A stretch of DNA of 64,000 bases from Rosa chinensis (Eukaryota > Streptophyta > Magnoliopsida > Rosales > Rosaceae). Numbering within the stretch: position 1 is the first letter of the stretch; the number at the start of each line of letters is the position of its first letter. Shown one piece after another: positions 12,074 to 24,575 of the stretch. The notes under the pieces are model-generated. The model made no database searches, was not told the origin of the DNA, and was given only the letters and a program-made list of their open reading frames with translations. Both the position numbers and the translations under genes were made by a program. The stretch lies in NCBI RefSeq assembly GCF_002994745.2, contig NC_037091.1, positions 2,783,501 to 2,847,500 on the forward strand, read 5' to 3'.

Positions 12074-13827
12074 AGTCTGACTATATCGAACCACGCTCCG
12101 TTGATGAATGAATGCCAACGTAGAGAAATTTGGCCTAAATGGAAAGATATGATCCAGGTTAAATTGGATTCTCTAACAAAGAGGAATCTTTTTGAGCCAG
12201 TGATGCCAACACCTCCTGACATAAAACTTGTTGACTAATGGGTCTTCTTAGAAAGCACGATGAGAAAAAGATATAGTAATTTCGCCTTATGGCGTAAGGC
12301 TTCTCACAAAACGTCATGGAATCGACTACAATGAGACATATTCTCTCGTAATGGATGTCATTGCACTCCACTACCCTATCATTTTGGTAGTTTCCAAATA
12401 ACTGAACATGCAGCTTACAAATGTGGTCACTACGTATGTTTATGGGGATCTAGATACGGAATATACATGAAAGTTCATGGTGAACTTCATTTACCCAAGT
12501 CAAGTGGCTATAGACCACGGAGCGCGTTTACAATAAGATTGAAACGCTCAGTAAAGTGACTACTTGATTAGGAAGGGATATGCCCGCGCGATTCCATAAC
12601 AAGTTTCTGATTCTATCGCGGTTCATGTTGGACATGATCTTCATTGGAAGCCCTTAAAGAGTTAAGGGAAACCGCTGAACACTTAAAATCCGAGTTTGAG
12701 ATTAAGGATTTTGGGAGAACACGATTATGTCTCGGTTTGGAACTTGAGCATAGTGTTGATAGATGCTTAGGCATTTTGATAAGGTCATGCCTTCAAGCAC
12801 CCCCATGATCATCTGTAGTCTTGATCCTGAAAAGGACCATCTTAATCCTAAGGATGATGACGAAGACGTGCTAAAGGCAAAAGTGTCATGCTTAAGTACA
12901 ATAGGCGCATTATTGTACTTAGCTCAATGCGCAAGACCGGACATCTCATTTACATTGAACTTGTTAGCTAGATATACCTTTGCGCCAACGCGACGCCATT
13001 GGATTGGTGTAAAAGATATTTTTCGGTACTTGAGATGTACGATTGATATGGGCTTGTTCTATCTCTACAGAGAAACGATAGATTCAGACCCATCACACAC
13101 CAAGAACGCCGTCAACACTGGCCTGCATCCTCTATCCCCATCCCAAAACGACATGTGTTTTGGAAGGTTTTGCTTATGTTGGATATCTTTCTGACCCACA
13201 CAAAAGTCATTCCTAAACTGGTTAAGTGTTCACCATTGATAAAGACCGTGATATCTTGGAGGTCTACAGAACAGACCCTAGTCGCTATATCTTAGAACCA
13301 TGTAGAGATTATTGCTCTTCATGAAGTGGTTCATGAATGTATATGGATTGGATCCATAATTACGCATGTTCGATCAATTGTGGTTTGAAGTCTACCATAG
13401 ATGAGCCTACAAGCATTTAGAATAATGCTGCTTATTTTGAACAAATGAAGTAAGGCTATATCAAAAGCGACAACACCAAGCATAATCAGCAACAACAGAC
13501 TCTCCTCAAGATCAAAGTGAACTAGGTTCGATCTAAGGACAGTGTGGCAGACTTACTCACTAAGTCATTGCCTAAATTCCACTTTCGAGAAACATGTTGG
13601 TAGCATCATTTGTGGAAGTTATCCAAATTCCCATGACCACAGTCATCAGGAGGAGATGCATACATCAAGGGGAGATGTCTACATGTTAATCTCGAAACGT
13701 GAAGGGTGTGTTGTGCTCTTTTTCCCCTTCAACCGAGATTATTTTTGTCCCACTGGGTTTTGTTACTCGGCAAAGTTTTTAATGAGGCAACGAGATGAGC
13801 ACCACGTTTGGGCGACACAAGGGGGAG
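12074..13827 (+). pseudogene. Copia reverse transcriptase and RNase H remnant
   Basis: It resumes directly after the hAT with the start of the RT region (EPRSVDE, then WPKWKDMIQVKLDSL). Later segments include LKSEFEIKDFGRT and LGLELEHS near 12680-12760. An open stretch at 12763-13194 (MLRHFDKVMPSSTPM, then IGALLYLAQCARPDI) is the RT/RNase H connection. The tail near 13545-13600 matches the usual copia end (SLPKSTFEKHV-like). The YVDD catalytic core is not recognisable and stops are frequent. Confidence 0.85.
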
Positions 13828-15077
13828 TGTTCAAGTAAATTCATAATATGTGTCTGCCCCAAACTCTAAGTTACTTGACCTAGTAGAATTAGAGATAATA
13901 TCGGAGAATTTTGGAGATATCCAATCAATGTAATATTACGTTTCCTTGTACCTATGCCTTACACACTACTAAAAATATAGCCTATGGGCACAGCACCATT
14001 GGGCACGAGCAAGCATCTGTGGCTTTTATTAGATCAATAGGGACAGTTGGTCTTGTTTAGTGGCAAATATGGTGATGCTCACCAATATTAGTGTTTAGCG
14101 GCACATGAGCGAGACCATCCGTCCCATAAGAGGGCTTGGGAATAAAGGGAACCACGGACATTTCAGTTTCCATCTCCAAATTTTAACATTATCACGCGCG
14201 GGTCCACATAAACTGAGTTGAAAATTCATTTTCGAATTTTTTATAACTAAAGAAAAATAATCCATCCGTCGCCCACTGGTTTCTTGTTGATATAAAATGG
14301 CTTCTCTCTCTTTTCTCCCCTGCTCCTACCTCAGACCCTCTCACTGCCATCGTCAGCCTCCGTCCAACGGCCAAACGATGCAGCTGAGGAAGATGAACAA
14401 AATTTCGACCACGAAGTTGTTGATTGTCGTTAGATCTGTCGGTCAGTGATCGCTGATCTCCTGTCACTTCCTAGCCAGAAGCCAACATCAGTTTCTTAAG
14501 GTTTGCAACTTGTCAGATCTCTCCTCTATTAATATAGATGTTTAGTATTCGGATCTGGATATTATCGGTTTCTTAAGCTAGCTGATCTCTTTAGAGTCTA
14601 GTTTATCTTATCTTTGACCCTTGTAGTTGTTTAGTTTGATTACAATTGTATCTCATAGCTTTGGCTTGAATCTATTGATACCTCCATGTTTTTATATTCA
14701 AAGATATCAATCATCTTTATGCACTAATTTTCTCTCTAAGGGCCATTCGAAAGTGGGTATCTTGATTTTGAATCATGGATTGAGATAAGCATACAAATCT
14801 CAGGATGTGTTCGAAAATTAATTGCTGCTTTCCAATCGGTTTTGGTTTTGGTTTATATATACAGTGCTCTATAGACATTTCTGTGACGTTTGTATGCCAT
14901 TCTGCAGCCAAGTATATATTGAAGGAGGATAAGGCTACAATCACAGATTCATTGACGGGAGTTATAAAATATTTTGCTATGTCCAGGTTTTGTGTAATTA
15001 ACTGACTTATTTTCTTCTTCTTGTGCTAGAATAATTTTGGGTTCGACTAGTGGACCCGGATCTGATGAGATACATTG

Positions 15078-16243
15078 ATGATAAAATGGCCAACTTCTAT
15101 AGATCTTCAAGAAGTAAGTTGTACATTAGATATATAAATTGGTTAGATGTATATTCAAGTTTGTTTGATGAGAAAGTGGCACAATATTCTGAAAATAATT
15201 TTAATTTCTTTCGTTTTTGGACCGTTTCACATGACATTATGACTCATTATGATATTTCATTCTATTTGGTTTGTAGGATTCACCTCTAGTAGGAGCATCA
15301 CAAACACCAGTGTCAACACTATTGAAGAAAGCTTCGGAGAATATGAATTCACCAAATGTAATGAATATTTCAAAGCACCAAAAAAAGGTAGAAATTTCTC
15401 TCATACAGTTTTAATGATGGTATATTAATAAGTAGTGCAACTTTAGCTTTGGAGCAACTTCTGTAGTTGAAAATGGATTATTAATATGATCTTCTTGCTA
15501 GTGGCAATAGTATTAATAAGGGGTTAGTGTTGCTTATTAAGATCTGATTAATTCTTGCCTTATCCCATCAACAACCTGATATTAACTTTTGCCTTATCCT
15601 ATCAACTATCTTAGACTTACTTCATGCATTGCAGGTCATTTGTGATGAATATGAAGTTGAAACTGGTAATGGAAGAACTATTAAACGGAAAACAAGAAGC
15701 ACAGTCATGTTTGAGGTATGAACCTGGTGACTTCTGTGAAGCTGTTCTCAATTTCCGTGGTCACCTTCAGAATTATGTATCTTTATGTCTACATACATTT
15801 CCGAATACTGAATTTTAATCTGTATAACATCAAGATCCAAGATAAATAAGACGACGAGTGCACACCAAAAGTCAAAAGCCCCCGGAGTGTAGTCATGGTA
15901 AGCTAAACCCATTACTTTATTTCAGTTTTGTAATATCTTGTAATCCATCTACTTTCTCATGTCTCAAATTGCTTGGAAGCTTGGCTTGTACTAGTTTTGG
16001 ATAGAATATTTCTGAGTGATATTGATAACATTTCTCAAAGAATCCTCATGCTTTTAGAATTACAATTCCAAATTTTATTCTGATTATTAGTTTAATATTT
16101 TGTTGGTAAGGTTGTAGAGCAGATAAAATCTGTCAATAATCTAAGGTTGAATGTTGTTGCCTTGTTTGTTTGTTTAGGATGTTATTGGCGCAAGGACAGT
16201 GATTGCAGGAGATAGCGAAGAATTGGATCTCATTGAAGGTTGA
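15078..16243 (+). pseudogene. Captured multi-exon gene fragment of unknown family inside the CACTA
   Basis: Four segments are bounded by good splice signals and stay in phase: 15078-15113 (ATG, donor GTAAG), 15277-15387 (111 bp, encodes SPLVGASQTPVSTLLKKASE), 15635-15715 (81 bp, with RTIKRKTRSTVMFE) and 16178-16243 (ends EELDLIEG and a TGA). A possible fifth exon at 15842-15897 has a stop, which argues the copy is dead or that this exon is skipped. The predicted protein mixes basic and acidic patches, as in small chromatin-associated proteins, but I do not recognise the family. The exon pattern could also be the element's own TNPA-like gene. Confidence 0.45.
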
Positions 16244-16421
16244 TAGAGAAGTTTAATATAGTTTGTTTGTATTTTATAGCTTTTATGAATGTATATCATT
16301 CTTGTAAGTTGCAGAGTAATATACTCTAATGTGAAATATATGGTCAGTATCCAAATACCAGTTATGGTATCCAATACCCAGAATGGGAAGCCAAGCCGTA
16401 AGCTGAGCCGCATGTGCTAAG

Positions 16422-16422
<1 letters not shown>

Positions 16423-16460
<38 letters not shown>
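16423..16460. repeat. (TA)n microsatellite
   Basis: Pure alternating TA of about 38 bp within the 3' part of the CACTA element. Confidence 0.95.
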
Positions 16461-16464
<4 letters not shown>

Positions 16465-16753
16465 TTCAAAAATTAAAGATTTGCCACGGACAAGTGGTAA
16501 CAGTGGGAAAGGTGCTATAATAAATTAAAGTAAAAGTAGACAAGTGAACTGTTTATGTCAGAGAGCAGCGCGTGAAAATTTTTAAGGGTTGGCGCCAGAT
16601 TGGGCACGGACAATTTTAGTGGTGGCTAAGAGGGGTAAATCTTAAATGGAGACAGTACAAATCGTCTCGGACATTAAATCTGTGGCTAATGACCAATAGG
16701 CACAGTAATCCGTCCCTAATAGTATCAATGGCCATGAAATAATGGCTGTGGCC

Positions 16754-16797
16754 ATAGGCCATATTTCTAATAGTGATAGGCCATATTTCTAATAGTG
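16754..16797. repeat. 22-bp exact tandem duplication at the CACTA right end
   Basis: ATAGGCCATATTTCTAATAG followed by TG occurs twice, back to back, so the terminal TAGTG motif is present at 16771-16775 and 16793-16797. Confidence 0.9.
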
Positions 16798-16876
16798 ATA
16801 CTTCTCTATATAAAAAAGCTCTTATTATCAATAAAAGTACGACTCAATTCTTTCCCAATTCAGTTTTCCTTAAACA

Positions 16877-17668
16877 ATGTGGGATTATTCATTTTAAGGA
16901 GCTGTTACTATAGAAATTGTATTTCTATCAACTTAATCATTCCTAACGGGCTAGTTAATTGGTGGTACGTCGGTACGTCGATCATGTTGTATATATCAAT
17001 TCATGGTTGTCATGTTGTGGACTTGTGGATCATGTAGGGTTGGGTTACTGGATTTGGATTGGACCATGCATTAACAAGCTAGCTACGCCTTTACGGGCCT
17101 GTTAAAATTTAAATTTGTTCTAGTGAAATGGTAGTCAAATTTATGTTCGTCAACAACTCAAAATGATCGATATATGATATATTATCATCATTCAACTAGC
17201 TCCATGCATAAAATACATGCTAGCTTTTTAATTACCAATATAATTTCTTCCTTACAGTTTTTATTAGGTCGTGATCGACAACACACTTCACTTTGATATC
17301 AACAGTCTGCTACACATGCAAATGTTTTACATGAAGCCTATATATAACCACACTGTGGCATATTTATTATTTTGTCTAAAATTAACCCATAAATGGTCCT
17401 AGAATCTTTATTTTTCTTCATTGGTTTCTATAGATTCATCGACTTGTATTATTTCATCGTAATGAAAACCAGCCAGTGCAATTACCATTAATTTCAATGA
17501 TCATCTACTACGTACCTAGCTCCGAGCTGTATATATGGGGAGCGAGTGACCACTAATACCAGCTGGGTTGATTTAGGGTTTGTTGGTCCTTCAACAGGAG
17601 CCCATTTTATTTTCTTCACGGCTTGCATTTTAAATCATGCATGATTTCTAATATAATTCATGTGAGCT
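16877..17668. other. AT-rich intergenic DNA
   Basis: Starts with the copia target duplication and ends with GCT, the target duplication of the next CACTA. No coding region or RNA gene recognised. Confidence 0.6.
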
Positions 17669-17684
17669 CATTATGCCAAAAAGT

Positions 17685-18330
17685 GCATCAGACGACAGAA
17701 CAGTTCTGTCGTCTGAACGAACAAAAATGTGTCGTCTAGTACGATGTCGTCTCTTGGGGGCATCAGACAACAGAAGTGTTCTGTCGTCTGATTTTTCAGA
17801 CGACATAAAAAAATAAAAGTCTTGTGTCGTCTGATGAGTTTTGCATTTTGGGAACTTTGTGATATGTTTCTTTAAAAGCATTCAAACAACAGTTTTGTAT
17901 TGTCTGATAAACAAAACAACCACAGTATTTTTTAAATACTATTGTGTGAAGCATATTTGCAAGACTTATTTATGTGGTCTGAATGCCCTTAAATAAGAAA
18001 TATGAAGACTCTTATGTAGTGTCTTCTCTCATACAACAGCATTTAAAGGTTGTGCTAATTTACTTTAAACGACAATTATATGTGGTCGTAAAGAGCATCA
18101 GAGGACAATTAAGTGTCATTCTAGGGTACATACATACGACACTTAAGTGTTGTGTGAAATGTCTTTTATGAGGTCCTTTTATGTTGTCTGTGATTGATTC
18201 CAACCACACTTATTTGTTGTTATTATACGTTTTAGCCAACACTTTCGTCTTACTTATGTTGTTATTTTGCCCTTTAGACTACAATTTTATGTCGTCCCAA
18301 TGCCAAAAAGACAATAGACTTCTATTTGAT
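17685..18330. repeat. Left subterminal repeat zone of the 6.9-kb CACTA
   Basis: Direct and inverted copies of GTCGTCTGA (for example 17687-17720, 17738-17800, 17826-17834) decay inward into GTTGTCTGA and GTGGTCTGA variants. The pairs could fold into short hairpins. Confidence 0.8.
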
Positions 18331-18661
18331 TTTTGTGTTGTTTTTGTTTAGCTACAACCACACATTTTGGTGTGCTTTTCTTGTAGCTTGCAATTTGAGA
18401 TAACACATATTAGTAGTCCCCTGTTACAATTGGTATGCCTGCATTCTGGAAATTAAAATTGCCCATTCATGAAAGTATGAAACCCACATCCAAAATCATT
18501 CATTGCAATTTCTATTAATCCACCATTGTCTTATGTACACAACCTAATCATGAGCATCGATCAGTTCAAAATGTCTCATATCTACTAATCTGAATCTGCA
18601 GACAAGTCCAAATGCTTAATGAATGAAGAATCTACTAGACACAAGTTAATAAAGGAACTAC

Positions 18662-18778
18662 CTAGCTACACTGCTGTACCAGTTTCACAATCTGATCATG
18701 AATTGAATCACCCGAATCATAGAATTGGTCATAGAAAACGGAAGGTATTCCGGGCTGCGTGAGTATATATGCATAACC
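18662..18778 (-). pseudogene. Alpha-amylase exon fragment captured by the CACTA
   Basis: A minus-strand exon begins after the acceptor TTATCTGCAG at about 18778 and reads GYAYILTQPGIPSVFYDQFY, then DSGDSIHDQIVKL, then runs into VQQCS and a TAG at 18662-18664. Plant alpha-amylases (GH13) have almost the same segment (GYAYILTHPGIP, VFYDHFYDWG) near the end of the catalytic barrel. The His to Gln and Trp to Ser changes relative to the family pattern suggest relaxed constraint. The fragment covers only about 33 residues of a roughly 400-residue enzyme, so it cannot be active. It may form the last exon of a chimeric transcript starting near 24.1 kb. Confidence 0.8.
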
Positions 18779-21700
18779 CTGCAGATAATATGCACATAGA
18801 ATGAAGTTATATCCTTGTTTTGCTGGATCAGATATCATGCAACCAAGGACAAAGCAGTTTAGCAGAATAATAAACAAAATATTGAAGAAATACAACAGGC
18901 TGTGAACTTGAAGGACCTGATTGTAAACTACTTGGTATATCAACCATCAGCTTGAAATTCCAATGCCATTGTAAATGCTGTGGGAGCCAAAGCAATTTCC
19001 TGTTCAATAGATACATTGTCAGCTAATTGAAGATGGTCAGTTCCAAACAAATAAAATTCCATAAGCAGATATGCGCCCCTAACATTTAGTAACTAACCAG
19101 CTAGACAAATATAGTTCCATATTTTGTAATTTGAAAAGTACATAAGAAGCTCCTCTGCATTAAGCTCATCATGTTACAATAAGAGTTGTACAACAATGAG
19201 CTATTAATTTGCTATAAATAAAAAGGTAAAGAATATGTTCACAGCAGAACTAAGTTAGCAATTAGATCCCAAAAGGATTCCAAGTGGTACTTACAAACAA
19301 AAGTGCTTTTCTTTTACAAGAGTCGACCAAAACAAGAAAACCTACTCTCCACTGCCCCGTTACCCAAACTCTTCTAAAACCGAAACTAAAAGAACATAAA
19401 GCAAGTCAACCGTAGATGCTAAACAACCCAAATGCAAACCCTTCACTTCTGAACCCTTCACTTTTTATTGTGTTAAATATCTAATAAGCTTCTGCAAGAA
19501 CTGCTAGGGATCCCATATTTGTGTACCAAATGATCGGGCAGTGTCTCATTTCTTTAACAAATAAGCTACTAACATAGACCATCATTTGGTAAACAAGTAC
19601 GGTACACAAACTTTGGATCCTTTGGACTACTGCTACAAGAAATTTCCTTAACATCAAAATGGATGTACAAGTACAGTTCTCATTGTACCTCATTCCTTAT
19701 CATCAACTATCCCAATCCTTCACCCATCAAATACAGCACCCAGAAAGAATTTCAAATCACATTCTCACAAAGTCACAAATAACTTCCACTTGTCCTATTT
19801 TAAAGTGAGAAATATACTTAAATGAGAAAAGGCACAGAATACTCAATCAACCAAACACAGGACCAGCTACTTGATCATATTTGAAAGCGAGAAATATACT
19901 TAAATGAGAAAAGGCACAGAATAAAAGATTGAAGTCTCACCTATGAAATTCGAGATGAAACTGATTTCCCTTCTTCCCTTTTCTGTTTGAATGCCTCAGA
20001 CTTTACAAAGACTGCAAATTATGGAAAATCAAAAGTTATTTAGAGATAAAAAAAAATTAGTTCCAACATCAGAAATTCCCAACATTGTCTTTAGCCACAA
20101 ATTCCCATAAAACAGAAATTGTTCTCTCTGAAGACATGAGGAAAAAAAAAAGTACAAAGCTTGTATCAGAATTCACAAATCACAATCGAATTGAAAATTT
20201 ACTAAGGAAAAAAAAAATTAAAATTTTTTTTAAAAAAAAACTATCTAAACTCACATTCTCTAGTTAGCACAGCACACTATCAAGGAAATTGCTAGGTTTT
20301 AGAAATGAGAATTAAGATACTAAGAAAAATACGTCATTGAGTTATCTACAATTACTAAAGCAGCTAAAAGTATCCATGATAGAAAAGATGCAAGGACCAA
20401 ATCATAAATTATACCCGATTGAGTTGAGAAACTATAGTAAATAATCTTTATCAGCTCAAGTCATGGGATTCCTTAATAGTGTCAGTAAATTACACCTTTT
20501 CAATCGGTGACCATGTAGCATTTATAAATTTGCAGTGGTCAAGAAGCAAATAGTCACTGAAAATATACTTAAAAGTTGAAAGAAACTAACCTTGTTGGAT
20601 CTCATTTGCAGTTGCTTACTTTCTGCCTCTCCCCTCCTCTTCTTCCAGCCTCTGAAAGAACTGGCATAGAAATTGGCATTAACCAACTGAATAAAAAAAC
20701 AACTAAAGAAGACATCAGAAAGATGTATATGAAGGGACACGATATAGTACATTCTATTTCAATTCTGGTGTATAATTTTGTTATTCTTTATCTTCTTCCT
20801 TTCCTTTTCCGCTTCCTTTTTCTTTTTCTTTGTATTTTGATACTAATGTATTTGCAGTAGTTTTAATTTTTTCATCTATATCAAAGAAACACGTCTATAT
20901 ATAAGCATGTATGCCATACTTTGATAGCAATACTAATTGTGTTCATATCTTCCCTCCAATTCATACATATCTCCCTACCAACATAGATCAATTACTCGTC
21001 ATTCAACAATGATAGCTTCTGTGTTCCTTTTTCATGCAAAACAATTACATACCCATGAAATAATAGCTCAAGTCTTTACCTGTCAAAGTATGACTGCAGC
21101 TCCAAATTCAACCCCTATTCCTTATCTAACTCTGCCTTCAAACCCAAAACCAGAACTTAGAGTCAGCAATTGTTATAGGCATGTTAGGGCTGAACATAGT
21201 CTATTACAATTGTTGATCAAATTTTCCAGTAAAGAAAGACATAACACTGAAACCAGAACCTAGAGTCAGCAATATGTCACGACTTAGGTTTAGCACACAA
21301 TACTCATATAAATAATAGGGCTTTCCGGATGTACCACCCCATAAAAAGACATAAACTAATTAGTGTTCAGTTGAGGAGGAAAACATGAAATATATGGATA
21401 TCAAAAACTGAGAAAAAGGTATAGTAATGTGGTAGAATTAAGAGTGTAGGACACATTTAGAGAAAGACAGTTTTTGAAATGTGTTTGTATGCTGTATTTT
21501 CATAGTTTTTTTTAATATTAATACTCTTCTTTTTCATTACCCTCTGCAGCAATCAAAATCTTGTTGAACTGCATGGGTAGTTAGCTATATTTGGTGTTTA
21601 ATATTAAAGACATCAAAAATGTCGAGTAACTCCACTGAAAGCTTTAGTTCTATTATGCAGTTGCGTACGAAAGTCCAACTTATAATGCATATCATTAGGT

Positions 21701-21789
21701 ATCAGTATGCATATCATTTGGTATCAGTATGATGTAAGCTTAAATGTAAGTTCGATTTGACCAAAATCCAAGTGGTGGAGAATTAGGCC

Positions 21790-21973
21790 TTCGTTGGGTA
21801 TTAAATTGACTATCAATCAACTTTACAATCACTTCTATGCAACTATAAAATTTGCATACCCATGCAGAACCAAGATCAAGTATGTTCCTAGCAAATACCA
21901 CTCTAATCAAATTCTCTACCCGCTTGCATTCATCTTCAATAGCATCATTAAGATCCACCACATTCTCAAACAT
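21790..21973 (-). pseudogene. Exon-like segment of unknown origin inside the CACTA
   Basis: The minus-strand frame begins MFENVVDLNDAIEDECKRVE and continues NLIRVVFARNILDLGSAW before a GTATGC that could be a splice donor (about 21859). The acidic, helical character looks like real protein rather than random AT-rich translation. The family is not recognised. Confidence 0.35.
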
Positions 21974-22527
21974 ATTTGATCACCAAAACCAAAAACAACC
22001 TCAGCACCAACAAAAGAAATTGCAGAGCTCAAACCCCAAATCCATAACATATGAAGAATTACAATGATTTTGAAGAAAGTTTTTGAAAAAGTGAAGCATT
22101 TACCTCTTAAAATGAAGATCCCTTTGCTGTCAGTGACCTCCAAGGAGATAGTATGTTGCTTGATAGATAATAATGGAAGGCACCACTCTCCTCCTCATTG
22201 CTGTCACAAAACTGATGATGCATGAATTTCATTGGTGTCACGAAACTGCATATATTCCCTTGCTTGATACATAATAATGGAAAGCTCCACTCTCCTCCTA
22301 ATTTTTAAATTGGACTGTGAGGTCCCTTGAATACAATTTCTGGTTCAAAAGGATTAATGCAAAAGAACATCATGCAACAATTTAACAATGACACAACCAT
22401 ACAGTAAATACCAATTCAACTTCCAAAACTGCAAATTTAATACACAAATAAGCATGCATTCGGCACCAAAGCAATTTGCTAAGTAGATCTTTAAAATGCA
22501 CATGCACATAGTAAAGTATTATTGTTA

Positions 22528-22590
22528 CCTCTTTGCTAGTATTAGAACCTTCAGGTATGCAAACGGACTGCACTGGCCAAACTTGAATAA
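22528..22590 (-). pseudogene. Second exon-like segment inside the CACTA
   Basis: A 63-bp minus-strand stretch lies between an acceptor-like TTCTTCAG and a donor-like GAGGTAAC. One frame reads FKFGQCSPFAYLKVLILAKR. A comparable stretch lies at about 22942-23010 (SYSSKSLLGSEND), followed by GGTGGT. Splice-like borders on the same strand as the amylase exon suggest pieces of one chimeric minus-strand transcription unit. Confidence 0.3.
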
Positions 22591-24184
22591 CTGAAGAACA
22601 CAAAAACACACTTGTTACAGTAGCTGAATAAGCAGAAAGGGGACATGAAAACAAACATAGACATTGAGGGGAACCTCCACCATCAAATCACAACCCACTT
22701 TCTGCTGCTCTCAAAGAAACAGAAATCAAAAGGAAGAAAATAAGACAATAGCTTTTCCAACTGATACATATACTTCTTTATAGCTAACCAATGAATTATT
22801 CTCACATCAAACTCTATCATACATCAAATAAAGCTGTAGTTAAATAAATCTATATCTTATTAAAAAGATACTGCCTTGAGCTTGAACTTTAAAAATATAG
22901 TGGTTATTCTTGTTTATAAGGTATAAAACTGTAAAAGAACCACCTTTATGTTCTTGTTTTGGTTGATCATTTTCAGAACCCAGTAACGATTTTGATGAAT
23001 AGGAACGTAACTTTTGATATAAATGCAAATGGGTCACTGAATTAACAGAGATGCTACAACTGGAAAGAAGTAATTGCAATCTTTTACAGTATAGACCGAC
23101 AGGAAGAAATAATTGCAATCTTTTACAGCAAAGCGTATCTATGCTTTGCTTCGATCACCCAGCCCTTGGGAAACCAACTGACAAAGAATAAATGAAACAA
23201 ATTAGAAGCCATGGTAGAGTACCTGGGATGATCAATTTACTCGATTTCTGTTCAAATCGAACATCACCCACCCGTGCTGACTTGAAGAACAGTGAAATTC
23301 TTCCCGTTTCCCTCTTCTTTTTCTTCTTCTTCTCCTTCTCAGAGGAAAGCAATCGCACGGCCCAAACGATAAATCAGCAACATATGAATTTTTACACTGA
23401 TTTTGAAGAAATCAAGTCAATACCTTTGATAATGAAGAAGATCGTGATGTCCAAAAATATTGTGCTTTGTCTGTCGACGAACCTCAATTACTCAATGATT
23501 TAAAGAGCGCAAGGGCTCAGCAATATCACCACCCCACCTGCCTACAATCAAAATCAGATGAGGGACTGAGGGAGATTGAGAGTTGTGAGATGAAATTTCA
23601 AATAATCAAATCTATTAACTGGAGATCGATGGGTCGGAGACCAACATCCCAACAATGAAGTATAGAGAGAAGGTTTACTTACAATGGGTCGAAGCAAAGC
23701 CGTGGGTCGGCGGTTCAGCGGTTCGAGATTACGAATAGGAGCTAGCTTAGAGAGGCTGAGGGAGTGAGATGACTGACTGAAAGGTTAGAGCTAGCTTAGA
23801 GATGAGGCCGAACCGTCGAACTTTGCGGTGGGTCGGCGGCGACTGAAACTGAGGGACAGAGGGAGTGAGTCGAAGAGAGGCTGAGGGTCAGGGATAGTCA
23901 AAATCTCGAATAGAGGCTGAGGGAATGAGGGATTAGGGTTAGCGACTAGATTTAGGTGGGTTTGCCACGCCCAGTGGTGACGGCAGTTGGTTTTTGATTG
24001 AAAGTGATTGCGGTGGCTGTTGGGGAGGTTGCGGGGTTTGGGGAAGGAAATGAGAGAGATGGAGAGGAAGACGGGGCCGGGTTTTGCTGAAGCCTGAAGG
24101 AGAGAGATTTTTAGACAGAATTTGTGGGAATGAAAAAAAAACACGTAGAGTTTATGTTATGCCAAAAGAGACCTAAAACAAAAA

Positions 24185-24575
24185 AAGTCAAACTCACCTT
24201 ATTCAGACAACACTTATATGTTGTCTAAATATCACCCTATTGATTAGTTAACTATAAGGTTTGGGCGCTTAAGAGGGAAAAGACTCAACTTGTTGGAGGG
24301 AAATCTAAAATTTCTGCTAGGGTTTTTTCCCATCTTTTCAAACAACATATAAGTGTTGTCTGAATGCTCACCATTTATCTAAATTTGAGATAGGAAATCA
24401 CCACCTTTTACAACTACACAAATATGTTATCTGAATGCTCACCATTTTTCCAAATTAAACCAGTATGGTTTTAGTGTATATTCAGACGACAGAAAAGAAA
24501 ATTATGTCGTCTGAAAAACTCAGACGACATAAAACAAAACTTATGTCGTCTGATGCGTGTCGTCTAAAGGACTTT
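24185..24575. repeat. Right subterminal repeat zone of the 6.9-kb CACTA
   Basis: Copies of CAGACGAC and GTCGTCTGA (24483-24572) and weaker TTGTCTGAA variants (24205-24440) mirror the left zone. Confidence 0.8.

Larger units (their letters stand above)
13974..16797. mobile_element. CACTA (CMC/En-Spm) element, non-autonomous, inside the copia 3' LTR
   Basis: The left end is CACTACTAAAAATATAGCC. The right end, complemented, is CACTATTAGAAATATGGCC. About 26 of the first 30 positions agree. The flanking triplets ACA (13971-13973) and ATA (16798-16800) are an imperfect 3-bp duplication. The last 22 bp are duplicated in tandem (16754-16775 and 16776-16797), giving two possible right ends. No TNPD-type transposase is present. 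The interior contains spliced-gene-like segments (15078-16243) and a TA microsatellite. Confidence 0.88.
3838..16876 (+). mobile_element. Degenerate Ty1/copia retrotransposon carrying two nested DNA transposons
   Basis: The 5' LTR (3838-4071) begins TGTTCAAGTAAAT and ends CTTCAACA. The 3' LTR begins with the same bases at 13828 and ends at 16876 after an internal interruption. The 5-bp target duplication ATGTG (3833-3837, 16877-16881) is perfect. A polypurine tract AAGGGGGAG precedes the 3' LTR. The order gag, integrase, reverse transcriptase, RNase H is the copia order. Removing the hAT (7910-12073) and CACTA (13974-16797) insertions leaves about 6 kb, normal for copia. Every coding part has stops and frameshifts, so it cannot move on its own. 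The bases after the 5' LTR (CGTTATCAGCACG) are not the usual initiator Met primer site. Confidence 0.93.
13828..16876 (+). repeat. Copia 3' LTR, interrupted
   Basis: The LTR runs 13828-13973, is broken by the CACTA element, and resumes at about 16798 with the TATA-like box, AATAAAAG and terminal AAACA at 16876. Both parts align to the 5' LTR in order, with several substitutions and a small indel near the CACTA junction. Confidence 0.9.

Noticed and set aside
17685..18330. Repeated GTCGTCTGA motifs as a CRISPR-like array
   Set aside because: The motifs are short, irregularly spaced and in both orientations, and lie at the ends of a CACTA element in plant DNA.
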